From contig JACKBV010000026.1 in NCBI GenBank assembly GCA_020634315.1, forward strand, positions 5,068 through 69,067: a stretch of 64,000 nucleotides of DNA, given 5' to 3'. A program made the position numbers and the translations under genes. Positions within the stretch are counted from its first letter, which is position 1. Each line of letters begins with the position of its first letter. Source of the stretch: Ardenticatenaceae bacterium (lineage in GTDB: Bacteria > Chloroflexota > Anaerolineae > Promineifilales > Promineifilaceae). Positions 1 to 7,035 of this stretch are shown one piece after another. Below the pieces are notes generated by a model. The model was not told the origin of the DNA, did not search any database, and saw nothing but the letters and a program-made list of their open reading frames with translations.

Positions 1-981
1 AGGTTCCAGTTCCAGGTAACGTTGCAGGTCGTCGATGGCTTTTTCTGTTTCCCCCATGCTGGCATAGGCATTGCCACGATTGACATAGGCGATGGACAGT
101 TTGTCATCCAAAGCGATTGCCTGATCAAGGTCAGCCAGTGCTTTGTCTAGCTCGTTTTGGCGAAGATAGGCTGTGCCACGATTGACGTAGGCTTCGGCAT
201 TGTTGGCATCAATTGCGATGGCCTGATTGTAGTCGATGAGGCCATTTTCCAGATCGCCAGCCTGCACGAAGAGGATGCCGCGATTGAGGTAGGCGGGCGC
301 ATAATCGGGGGCCAGTGCAATGGCCTGACTGAAATCGTCAAATGCTTTTTGGTTTTCGCCTGTCAACCGGTAGAGCATGCCACGACTGTTGTATGCCTGC
401 ACATTGCGCGGCGCCAGCGTCAATGTTTGATTGAGATCGCTGAGCGCGGCGGCTGGCTGCCCTAATTCGGTGAAGATGGCGCTGCGCTCCAGGTAAGTTT
501 GCGCATCGTCGGGAGTGAGGCGCAACACATTGCCCAGGTCGGTGAGGGCGGCTTCGTAGTTGCCCAGTTTGCGGTAAAGCAGCCCCCGGTTGAAATAGGC
601 TTCTGTGTAATTGGGGTTGAGGGTGATGGCTTGGCTGTAATCGGCGATGGCTTGGGCATCGTCGCCAACCAGTTGGCGCACGTAGCCAAGCGCATTGTAA
701 GCGACGGGGTTATTGGCGGAGAGGGCAATCGCTTGATTGTAATCTACCATTGCTTGCGCATAGTTACCGAGGGTGGCGTAGGCGGTGCCGCGTCCCAAAT
801 ACGCATCGGGGAGGGTGGGGTCAAGGGCAATGGCCTGGTCGAATTCGGCAACGGCCGTTTGCGCATCTCCATTTTCCTGAGCGACAGCAGCACGCTGCAT
901 GTGGTCAACGGCCGTTTCTCTTTGTCCACAAGCGGCGAGCAGCAGTAAGAGAAAAAGGGAGAGGCGTACAAATTTCGTCAT
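1..981 (-). CDS. TPR-repeat lipoprotein (3' end outside window)
   Basis: Reading the minus strand from the ATG at 979-981 gives an open frame of 327 codons that runs off the left edge without a stop. The N-terminus is a lipoprotein signal (MTKF, a run of Leu, then LLAAC with the lipidated Cys at residue 18), so the protein should be anchored on the outer face of the cytoplasmic membrane. The rest is a regular array of tetratricopeptide repeats of about 34 residues with the usual pattern (AYxNRGxxYxxxG, then AxxDxxQAIALxP), at least eight units. TPR arrays bind other proteins or scaffold complexes, and the partner is unknown. It lies 8 bp behind the glycosidase-like gene and is probably the last gene of that operon. 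Plus-strand frames here are shadows of the repeat. Confidence 0.85.
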   Translation of the reverse strand, partial: MTKFVRLSLFLLLLLAACGQRETAVDHMQRAAVAQENGDAQTAVAEFDQAIALDPTLPDAYLGRGTAYATLGNYAQAMVDYNQAIALSANNPVAYNALGYVRQLVGDDAQAIADYSQAITLNPNYTEAYFNRGLLYRKLGNYEAALTDLGNVLRLTPDDAQTYLERSAIFTELGQPAAALSDLNQTLTLAPRNVQAYNSRGMLYRLTGENQKAFDDFSQAIALAPDYAPAYLNRGILFVQAGDLENGLIDYNQAIAIDANNAEAYVNRGTAYLRQNELDKALADLDQAIALDDKLSIAYVNRGNAYASMGETEKAIDDLQRYLELEP

Positions 982-989
982 CGAGTCGT

Positions 990-2372
990 TCAATCTTCCA
1001 TCTCCAATCTCGAATCTTCACGTTGCTGTGGCATTAGCCCGTGCAGCAACATGAAGAAGAGGACAGCGCTGCTGAGGATGAAGAGGGTTGGCCGAATGTT
1101 CATCCATGTCAGCACCCAGTCCGGCGTGGTTGTCACCGTTGGCTTGTTCGCATAATCAGAGAGCGCGGCATACACAGGCAGCGGCGTGAAATCTGGCTCC
1201 AAAACACGGAAGTAATACCAGGATTGGTCTTTTTCATAATCGGCGGGGCGTTTGAAAAACCAATAGTTGATGACGCTCAACCAGGGCCAATCTTCTTGGG
1301 CGCGTTGGTAGGCGGCGGCCCCATAGGCGGCTTGCTGCGTCTCTGTGACACGGCCGTATGTGGCTGGCAGCCAATCGGGCGCGGTGTTCCAGGCCATTTC
1401 GCTAATCCAGATCGGTTTGGCGGCATCGCCATGACGCACCATGATGTCGCGGATGAAGAGGTGGTGTGGATAGTTGATGACGGTGGGGCGCAGCCGTTGA
1501 TCGGTGGGGCCAGACCAGAGGCCATACCCTTGCGCGGACATCACGTCAAAACAGTCGCCAGCGCCAGCCTGATACATGCGCTCCAGGAAGATGAGGTCGT
1601 TCATGTTACGGCCGTTCATGGCAACGGTGGGCGTTAATGCGCCAGCCAACACAACTGCCTGCGGATCGACGGCTTTAATGCGCTGGTAGCCGACGCAAAG
1701 CAGGGCGGTGTATGCCTCCGGGTTGACATCTTGCAAGCCCCATTCGTCATTGCCGTTGGGTTCGTTCCAGAGCTGGTAAGTGTGGATACGGCCGTTATAC
1801 CGTTCGGCCACAGCCGCTACAAAATCGCCGTAATCGTTAAAATCATCGGGCGGGGCGTATGTGCCAATCGTATTGGTGAGGGCGCGTGTCCAGGCGGGCG
1901 GGTTGCCGAGACGGGCGATGATGTCAATGTCGTATTCCTCGGCCAGGTCAACGATGTTGTCGTATTTTGCCCAGGCGTCTACTTCGTCAACTTGCCCGTC
2001 GCCGTTGAGGTCGTTGCGCCGGTCGGTGAAGTCGCCCTTGCCGTGAATTTCGATGTCTTCCCAGGTGAATTCCTGACGAATGAAGCGAAAACCGGCGTCA
2101 TGAATCAGTTGTAGACTGCGTGCGCGTTTTTCTGGTTCAACTTCGCTTTGCAGGAAGGTGTTCATGCCGAAGGGGGAAACGGCCGTTTCGACTAACTCAT
2201 TCACGGCCAGACGGGGCTGCGGGCGAACGGCCGTATTCACCCAATGAACAACGCCTGCCAATTGTCCCGCCCAACCTTCCTCTCCGGTCAGGTCATAGAG
2301 CGAAGTGGCATATGGCAGCAGCGAGATAATGAGTGCAAACAGGCTGAGGATAATGATCAGTTTACGCAGCAT
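990..2372 (-). CDS. Membrane-anchored glycoside hydrolase-like protein (clan A fold)
   Basis: 460 residues. Residues 5-25 form a signal anchor, and residues about 428-447 form a second hydrophobic helix followed by a charged tail, so the catalytic domain should be exposed outside and held at both ends. The core looks like a (beta/alpha)8 clan-A glycosidase (GH5/GH39-like): LWNEPNG places a candidate acid/base Glu at about 204, and WISEMAWN places a candidate nucleophile Glu at about 325. A Ca-loop-like segment (DLNGDGQVDE) lies near residue 121. The substrate cannot be read from sequence. It sits between the Thr/Pro-rich surface protein and the TPR lipoprotein on one strand, suggesting a shared envelope role. 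A TATAAT lies 6 nt before the ATG. Confidence 0.75.
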   Translation of the reverse strand: MLRKLIIILSLFALIISLLPYATSLYDLTGEEGWAGQLAGVVHWVNTAVRPQPRLAVNELVETAVSPFGMNTFLQSEVEPEKRARSLQLIHDAGFRFIRQEFTWEDIEIHGKGDFTDRRNDLNGDGQVDEVDAWAKYDNIVDLAEEYDIDIIARLGNPPAWTRALTNTIGTYAPPDDFNDYGDFVAAVAERYNGRIHTYQLWNEPNGNDEWGLQDVNPEAYTALLCVGYQRIKAVDPQAVVLAGALTPTVAMNGRNMNDLIFLERMYQAGAGDCFDVMSAQGYGLWSGPTDQRLRPTVINYPHHLFIRDIMVRHGDAAKPIWISEMAWNTAPDWLPATYGRVTETQQAAYGAAAYQRAQEDWPWLSVINYWFFKRPADYEKDQSWYYFRVLEPDFTPLPVYAALSDYANKPTVTTTPDWVLTWMNIRPTLFILSSAVLFFMLLHGLMPQQREDSRLEMED

Positions 2373-2378
2373 GAAGCA

Positions 2379-2384
2379 ATTATA
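2379..2384 (-). promoter_or_regulatory. Candidate -10 box abutting the start codon
   Basis: The minus strand reads TATAAT only 6 nt before the ATG at 2372, with no convincing Shine-Dalgarno and only a poor -35. If used, transcription would start at or within a base of the ATG and give a leaderless mRNA, as also seems the case for two genes near 6.2 and 7.0 kb. Confidence 0.3.
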
Positions 2385-2453
2385 CGAGAAATGGCGTGCA
2401 TGACACGCCGGGATGCTTGCTTTTCTGTTGCGGTTGGAGGCGTTGTGCGCTCT

Positions 2454-3611
2454 TTATGGACAGGCGGGTGTCCCAATCCAGGCGGATGTCACATTGCCGT
2501 CTAGCCACCAGATTAGCCCGACATCTTGCTCATTGAAGGTAGCTTTAAAGACGAAATCGTAATCTCCAGCCAGGAAAAGCGTTGGCTGTCCCCGATCAAA
2601 GGGCTGCGGGAAGAAGCTGTTGTTCACGCCAACGGGGATGGTAACGTCGAAGCTGTTGCTGTTTTTGTAGCCAAAGAAGGCGGTGATGGTGCCATCACCA
2701 TTGTTGGTGGCACAATTGACAATGGGTCTCAGCGCCACGCGCACGGGCGTCACTGATGGCGTAGGCGTATTGGTCGGCGTGGGGGTGTTGGTGGCTGTGG
2801 AGGTTGGCGTCGCCGTGTTGGTTGGCGTTGCTGTTGCTGTTGGCGTGTCTGTCTGGGTGGGCGTGGGTGTGTTGGTCGCTGTAGCCGTTGCACTGGCGGT
2901 GGGTGATGGCGTCGCGGTTGGGGGAACGGTGGGCGTGTTCGTAGGCACGGCCGTTGGCGTGGCACTGGGCGGCAGCGGTGTCTGGCTCGGCTCAGGGGTG
3001 TTGGTGGGGCGTGGCTGTGGCGTGTCGGTGGGGGGAACGGCCGTTGCCGTGGCAATGGCTGTCGCTGTCGGTCTCGGCGTCAGCGTCGAGATTGGCGTCG
3101 CCGACGCAATGTAGGTTGGTGTCAAGGAAGGTGTCGTTGACGGGATGGGCGTGATGGTTGGAAGCGGAGTCGGTGTTTTGCTCGCGGGTGGGGCGGCGGG
3201 TTCAGGTGTATTGGTGGCTGTTGGGGAAACGGCCGTTGCGGTGGCTGTCGCTTCAACCTCAGAGATGAGGGGCGGCGGGGGATCGGTCGGCATCGGTGAG
3301 GCGATGACGGCGCTGATAATATCCTCGGCCGGTGGCTCCTCATCGACTTGCGGTGTGATCGACAAGCCGCGGGCGTCCGTTGTGGCCTCCTGCACAATCG
3401 CGGGATTAACCGGCTGAAAACGCTCGACCCGTTGCGAATCGCCAGCATAACTGACCATGCCTTGCGCCAACATTTGTGCGCGTACATTGCGATCCGGTTG
3501 CAGGTGTAAGGCGAGGAATGTCGCCAGAAAAATGACCGCAAAACTGATTGGCAGCGCCAGCAAAAAGCTAACAATGCTCCCGCGTTGATATGGTTTGCTC
3601 CCCTTAGGCAT
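2454..3611 (-). CDS. Thr/Pro-rich cell-surface protein with C-terminal GYxN beta domain
   Basis: I use the ATG at 3611, not an upstream frame extension. It overlaps the kinase stop (ATGCCTAA) and has a GGAG about 13 nt upstream. The product is 385 residues: a basic start, one transmembrane helix (about residues 13-36), an ordered stretch to about 110, then about 180 residues of low-complexity TPT/TAT/NTPTP linker. Last comes a C-terminal domain of about 90 residues with the pattern GYKN, VTIPVGVNN, DRGQPT and FKATF, a beta-sandwich module recurrent in bacterial surface proteins. The linker probably spans the cell envelope. It is co-transcribed with the histidine kinase and may be part of what that kinase monitors or controls (inference). 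The GC-skewed linker DNA creates spurious Val/Gly-rich plus-strand frames. Confidence 0.85.
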   Translation of the reverse strand: MPKGSKPYQRGSIVSFLLALPISFAVIFLATFLALHLQPDRNVRAQMLAQGMVSYAGDSQRVERFQPVNPAIVQEATTDARGLSITPQVDEEPPAEDIISAVIASPMPTDPPPPLISEVEATATATAVSPTATNTPEPAAPPASKTPTPLPTITPIPSTTPSLTPTYIASATPISTLTPRPTATAIATATAVPPTDTPQPRPTNTPEPSQTPLPPSATPTAVPTNTPTVPPTATPSPTASATATATNTPTPTQTDTPTATATPTNTATPTSTATNTPTPTNTPTPSVTPVRVALRPIVNCATNNGDGTITAFFGYKNSNSFDVTIPVGVNNSFFPQPFDRGQPTLFLAGDYDFVFKATFNEQDVGLIWWLDGNVTSAWIGTPACP

Positions 3612-5826
3612 AAACGGATTCCATTTCTCCTGGCAAGGCAATGTGGAAAGTGCTGCCTTGATTGAGTTTGCTTTCAACCCAGATGCGCCCCCCCTGCATT
3701 TCTAAGAGAGACTTGGTGATAAATAACCCCAATCCCACACCCGCTTCGTGAAAAACTTCATCCCGTTGAGCGCGGAAAAAGCGGGTAAAAATATAGGGAA
3801 GGTCGACGGCATTAATACCAATGCCTGTATCGGTCACGTCAATTCGTGCTTCGTGTGCTGCGGCATCCCAATAAGCATGCAGCTCAACGTGGCCTCCGGC
3901 TGGCGTGTAATGGTAGGCATTCTCTAGCAAATTATCTAAAGCCCAGGCAAGGCGTTTGTAATCCCCTTGCATCAGCATCGAGCTGTCGCGCAAGACAGCC
4001 GCAAATGTGAGACCCTTATCGGCCATACGAGTCTGCCACCGGTCTGCACTGCTTTGCACCACGTCGGCAATATTGAGCGAGTCGAGATGGAGTTGCAGCG
4101 AGCCTTCCTGGATTTCGCTGATTTCGATTAGCTTGTTGACATGGTTGATTAACTTGTCGGTGTTGCTGCTAACCACATCCAAAAATTGCAAATGATTGGG
4201 TGACAGCTTCTCTTGTGCCGCCATTTTTAGTAATTCAACATACCCTTTTATGGAGGTCAGGGGCGTGCGTAGTTCGTGGGAGATGCTGGTGATCAATCCA
4301 TCTTTCAAGTGCTCGGCTTCTGCTTCACGCGTGACATCGCGCAGCACAATGACGCGCCCCAATGTGTCGCCAACCGGTGTATTGACAGGGGATAGGGTGC
4401 TGCTGAAAACGCGGCTGCCGATTTGATGGCGCGGGGTCGGCGCCGGTATCTGATTGTCGAGGAGCATGTTGAAGGTGGGGTGGTTGGTGTTGTTTCCGTT
4501 TGCGCCATGTCCGTTGGCGGAGTTGAGCGTGGTCAAAAGGGGTTGTGCGGCGGGATTGGCGGTGATGATTTCGTTGTCCTGGTTGACGAAGATGACGCCG
4601 TCGGCAATGCTGTTGAGGATGGCTTCTAGCTTGCTTGCCTGTTCCAGGAGTTCCCGGTTGCGCTGCACGAGCCGTTCTGTCATGACATCGAATGATTGGG
4701 CCAGTGTGCCGATTTCGTCGGCGCGGTTGATGTGCGTGCGTTGATCGAGATCGCCTTGGGAAACGGCCGTTGACACTTCCACCAAGCGATCAATTGGCTG
4801 CAAAATGCGGCTGGCAATGAAAAACCCCAGTGTGATAACGGCGATGGTTGCCAGCGAAAAGACAATGCTAAGCAGATTGCGGCTGTTCGTTGCCGCTGTC
4901 ACAATGAAATTGCTGGGGAGCGCAACGCTAAATAGGCCGTAGGATTGATTGCGCAGCCGCCAATCGCCATAGGCCAGGCGGTAAGCCTGGTTGAGTACCC
5001 TGACCTGACGCAAGGGGACTTCGCCATCGGCAACGGCCGTTACCACCTGTTCATTTGCTGACGAAGTTTGCAACAGCCCAATAATAGTTTCGTACCGCGT
5101 CTCAGGCTCTTGCAAAAGGCCGCTAACATCTTGTTCCGGATCAACAAAGCTCGTAGCCAACACCTCGCCATCCCTGGCATACAGCGTCACCTTGGCAAAA
5201 GCGCTTTGCGCCAGGCGGGACGTAATCCGGGATAAATGATTGCCCACCATCGCCACGCCCACAATATTCCCTTGATCGATAACGGGGCCAATGGTAAACA
5301 GCATGGCTCCATCTTCGGCAAAAGCAACAAAAGATCGCTTCGTTCCATATCCATCATCAAAACCGGACAGAACCATGTTGACATCGGGAATGGAACTGAA
5401 ATTAGCGCCCGCACGCAGCGAATGTTCCTCTTGCGTTGGCCCTCGATACCAGCCGAAAACTTCAATGCCCTTCTGGTTAAGCAGTGTGGCAAAATCCGTA
5501 TCGCTGGTTGTAATAAGCTGTGGGATTAGTTCTTGCAGCGCGTCCCCATCTTCATTGGCGATTGCTGTCGCTACCCCTTCTGTATTGGAGATGAGGCGCA
5601 AAATGGTCAGCCGTTCCTTTTCGCCGTTGACCATGCCTTCCGCTACCAAACGTCCGGCGTCTAGCAGCTGATTGTTAAATCGTTCTTCAAGTGATCCCGT
5701 TACTAATTGGGTGACAATAAACGCGCCTGCCCCAGCTACAATCAGAGTCAATAACAAGTACGGCAAAATAATCTTGGCGCCGATGCTGGTGCGAAACCAG
5801 GTGAGAGTGGAGGTAAATTTTGACAT
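3604..5826 (-). CDS. Membrane sensor histidine kinase (extracellular sensor-HAMP-PAS-HisKA-HATPase)
   Basis: 740 residues. Transmembrane helices at about 19-40 and 318-340 bracket an extracytoplasmic domain of about 280 residues resembling a double-Cache sensor (a segment with DGYGTKRSF, IGPVIDQGNIVG). A HAMP segment follows (about 340-392), then a PAS-like segment (about 398-500, ILNSIADGVIFVNQD). Next comes HisKA, with the phospho-acceptor His at residue 517 in SHELRTPLTSIKG, and then a HATPase domain with N-box (LDNLLENAYHYTP), DTGIGI and GLGLF motifs. All catalytic motifs look intact. No response regulator is adjacent, so it is an orphan kinase within this window. It is the first gene of the minus-strand envelope operon and its stop overlaps the next start. 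Confidence 0.93.
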   Translation of the reverse strand: MSKFTSTLTWFRTSIGAKIILPYLLLTLIVAGAGAFIVTQLVTGSLEERFNNQLLDAGRLVAEGMVNGEKERLTILRLISNTEGVATAIANEDGDALQELIPQLITTSDTDFATLLNQKGIEVFGWYRGPTQEEHSLRAGANFSSIPDVNMVLSGFDDGYGTKRSFVAFAEDGAMLFTIGPVIDQGNIVGVAMVGNHLSRITSRLAQSAFAKVTLYARDGEVLATSFVDPEQDVSGLLQEPETRYETIIGLLQTSSANEQVVTAVADGEVPLRQVRVLNQAYRLAYGDWRLRNQSYGLFSVALPSNFIVTAATNSRNLLSIVFSLATIAVITLGFFIASRILQPIDRLVEVSTAVSQGDLDQRTHINRADEIGTLAQSFDVMTERLVQRNRELLEQASKLEAILNSIADGVIFVNQDNEIITANPAAQPLLTTLNSANGHGANGNNTNHPTFNMLLDNQIPAPTPRHQIGSRVFSSTLSPVNTPVGDTLGRVIVLRDVTREAEAEHLKDGLITSISHELRTPLTSIKGYVELLKMAAQEKLSPNHLQFLDVVSSNTDKLINHVNKLIEISEIQEGSLQLHLDSLNIADVVQSSADRWQTRMADKGLTFAAVLRDSSMLMQGDYKRLAWALDNLLENAYHYTPAGGHVELHAYWDAAAHEARIDVTDTGIGINAVDLPYIFTRFFRAQRDEVFHEAGVGLGLFITKSLLEMQGGRIWVESKLNQGSTFHIALPGEMESVYA

Positions 5827-6223
5827 ATTGTGACAGGTACTACAGGCAACTTCTGGACGATCACCTATGAAAATGGCAAAAGCTGGTGCCAGTAATCAGA
5901 AGTTGGTGTCCAATAATCGGCAGGCGATTTGCAGAAGTGGCTCTTGCCGCCAGTCTGAGGCACATTCATGAAATCCCCCGAAAAAAGAAGTTGTGTAGGC
6001 GTGAACAAAATAAGCGAGCTCGTTTTCTGGTGTGCTCTGGAAAAGCACGACTGATGGATTGCAAAAGGTTTTTACGAGTAACTCAATAACACTACATACA
6101 ACAGGGCCAACGATGATACAACCTCTGCATCATAATTCAGATAAATCCGGAAAAACATAGGTAATTTGGGTCATTTCAGCAGCGGTTGACAGACATTGGC
6201 CCTGCGCATACACTCTGCTCACT
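5827..6223. other. Divergent intergenic region, kinase operon / merR
   Basis: This 397-bp gap between two divergent genes is AT-richer than its surroundings. Apart from the merR promoter near its right edge I see no conserved RNA, repeat or convincing gene. A 67-codon plus-strand frame (5886-6089) has no ribosome-binding site and an unusual Arg/Lys/Cys-rich composition. Confidence 0.6.
6186..6214 (+). promoter_or_regulatory. Sigma-70-type promoter of merR, probably leaderless
   Basis: TTGACA (6186-6191), a 17-bp spacer and TACACT (6209-6214). The ATG at 6224 lies 9 bp after the -10, so the predicted transcript start is at or next to the start codon. No Shine-Dalgarno is present. Confidence 0.6.
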
Positions 6224-6967
6224 ATGTTGACGATTGGACAATTGGCAAAACAGGTCGGCTTGCGGCCGTCGGCGCTGCGTTATTATGAAGATGAAGGGCT
6301 GCTGACGCCAAACGGCCGTTCCGAGTCAGGTTATCGCCTTTATCATCCCGAAGCCGAACAGCGCCTGCGCCTGATTCAGCGTGCACAGCGTCTTGGCTTT
6401 GCGCTGACCGATATTCGCACCTTGTTGGATGCCTGGGAGACTGGCAATTTAAGCAATGCAGACCTGGTGGCAACGGCCGAACAGCGGCATTTGGCCTTGG
6501 AACGACAACTGACGGAACTGCTCATTCTGAAACATGAATTGGAGCTGTTTTTGCAAGATTTGTACCACCGACATGATGATGGTGCGGCTGCCGATTTTGC
6601 GCAGATGGTGCAGCGCGTGTGCGCCAATCCGCTGACACAGCCACCGGCACAAACGCTGCTCGATTGGCTGGCGCAGACGACCGCTTGTGGTTTGACAAGT
6701 GACACGGCGCAGGCGATGTTGTTGCAGCTGCGTGGACAACATGTGCATGTGTGGCAGGAGGAGGATGCGTATCATGTGTTGGTGGTGAGTGAGGATACGG
6801 CCGTTGCCAATGCCCTGCAACAGCTTGCCCAACTAGAAGCCAATTGCCAGATACACCAGCATCCCATCCCCGAACTGACATACGATGACGAAGGCTACCA
6901 CCTCGTTGTGCGCGGCGACAATGCCTTTATATTTGCCCGCCTTTTTATGGCCTTAGAACAAGAATAA
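6224..6967 (+). CDS. MerR-family metal-responsive transcriptional regulator
   Basis: 247 residues. The N-terminus is a canonical MerR winged helix (LTIGQLAKQVGL, ALRYYEDEGLL, GYRLY), followed by the long dimerisation helix to about residue 115. The C-terminal region of about 130 residues, with scattered Cys/His (VCANP, TACGL, GQHVHVW, ANCQIHQHPIP), is longer than in classical ZntR/CueR and is the presumed effector part. It lies 68 bp upstream of a Zn/Cd-type P1B ATPase whose promoter has the over-long 20-bp spacer that MerR activators untwist. The pair is therefore read as a metal-efflux switch. The metal cannot be fixed from sequence, but the ATPase type points to Zn, Cd or Pb. Confidence 0.9.
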   Translation: MLTIGQLAKQVGLRPSALRYYEDEGLLTPNGRSESGYRLYHPEAEQRLRLIQRAQRLGFALTDIRTLLDAWETGNLSNADLVATAEQRHLALERQLTELLILKHELELFLQDLYHRHDDGAAADFAQMVQRVCANPLTQPPAQTLLDWLAQTTACGLTSDTAQAMLLQLRGQHVHVWQEEDAYHVLVVSEDTAVANALQQLAQLEANCQIHQHPIPELTYDDEGYHLVVRGDNAFIFARLFMALEQE

Positions 6968-6997
6968 GGCGTTAGCAAAGAAGAACCGCGCAACCGC

Positions 6998-7029
6998 TTG
7001 ACATTCAACCCGACTTGAAGGTTTATAAT
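6998..7029 (+). promoter_or_regulatory. MerR-type promoter/operator of the P1B ATPase gene
   Basis: TTGACA (6998-7003) and TATAAT (7024-7029) are separated by 20 bp, the hallmark of MerR-activated promoters. A near-perfect dyad lies across the spacer: ACATTCAA (7001-7008) and TTGAAGGT (7015-7022), 8-bp arms with one mismatch and 6 bp between. The ATG at 7036 is 6 bp after the -10, so the mRNA would be leaderless. This also rules out an upstream TTG at 7015, which lies inside the operator. Confidence 0.85.
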
Positions 7030-7035
7030 CTGCGC

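Noticed and set aside
157..948. Plus-strand frames of 102 and 149 codons near the left edge
   Set aside because: The minus strand encodes a clear TPR lipoprotein. Its periodic sequence produces the open plus frames.
2683..3154. Val/Gly-rich plus-strand frames
   Set aside because: Shadow of the Thr/Pro linker codons of the minus-strand surface protein.
5886..6089. 67-codon plus-strand frame between the kinase and merR
   Set aside because: No ribosome-binding site, Arg/Lys/Cys-rich composition and no recognisable motif.
7015..7035. TTG upstream start for the P1B ATPase
   Set aside because: It lies within the MerR operator, upstream of the predicted transcript start.
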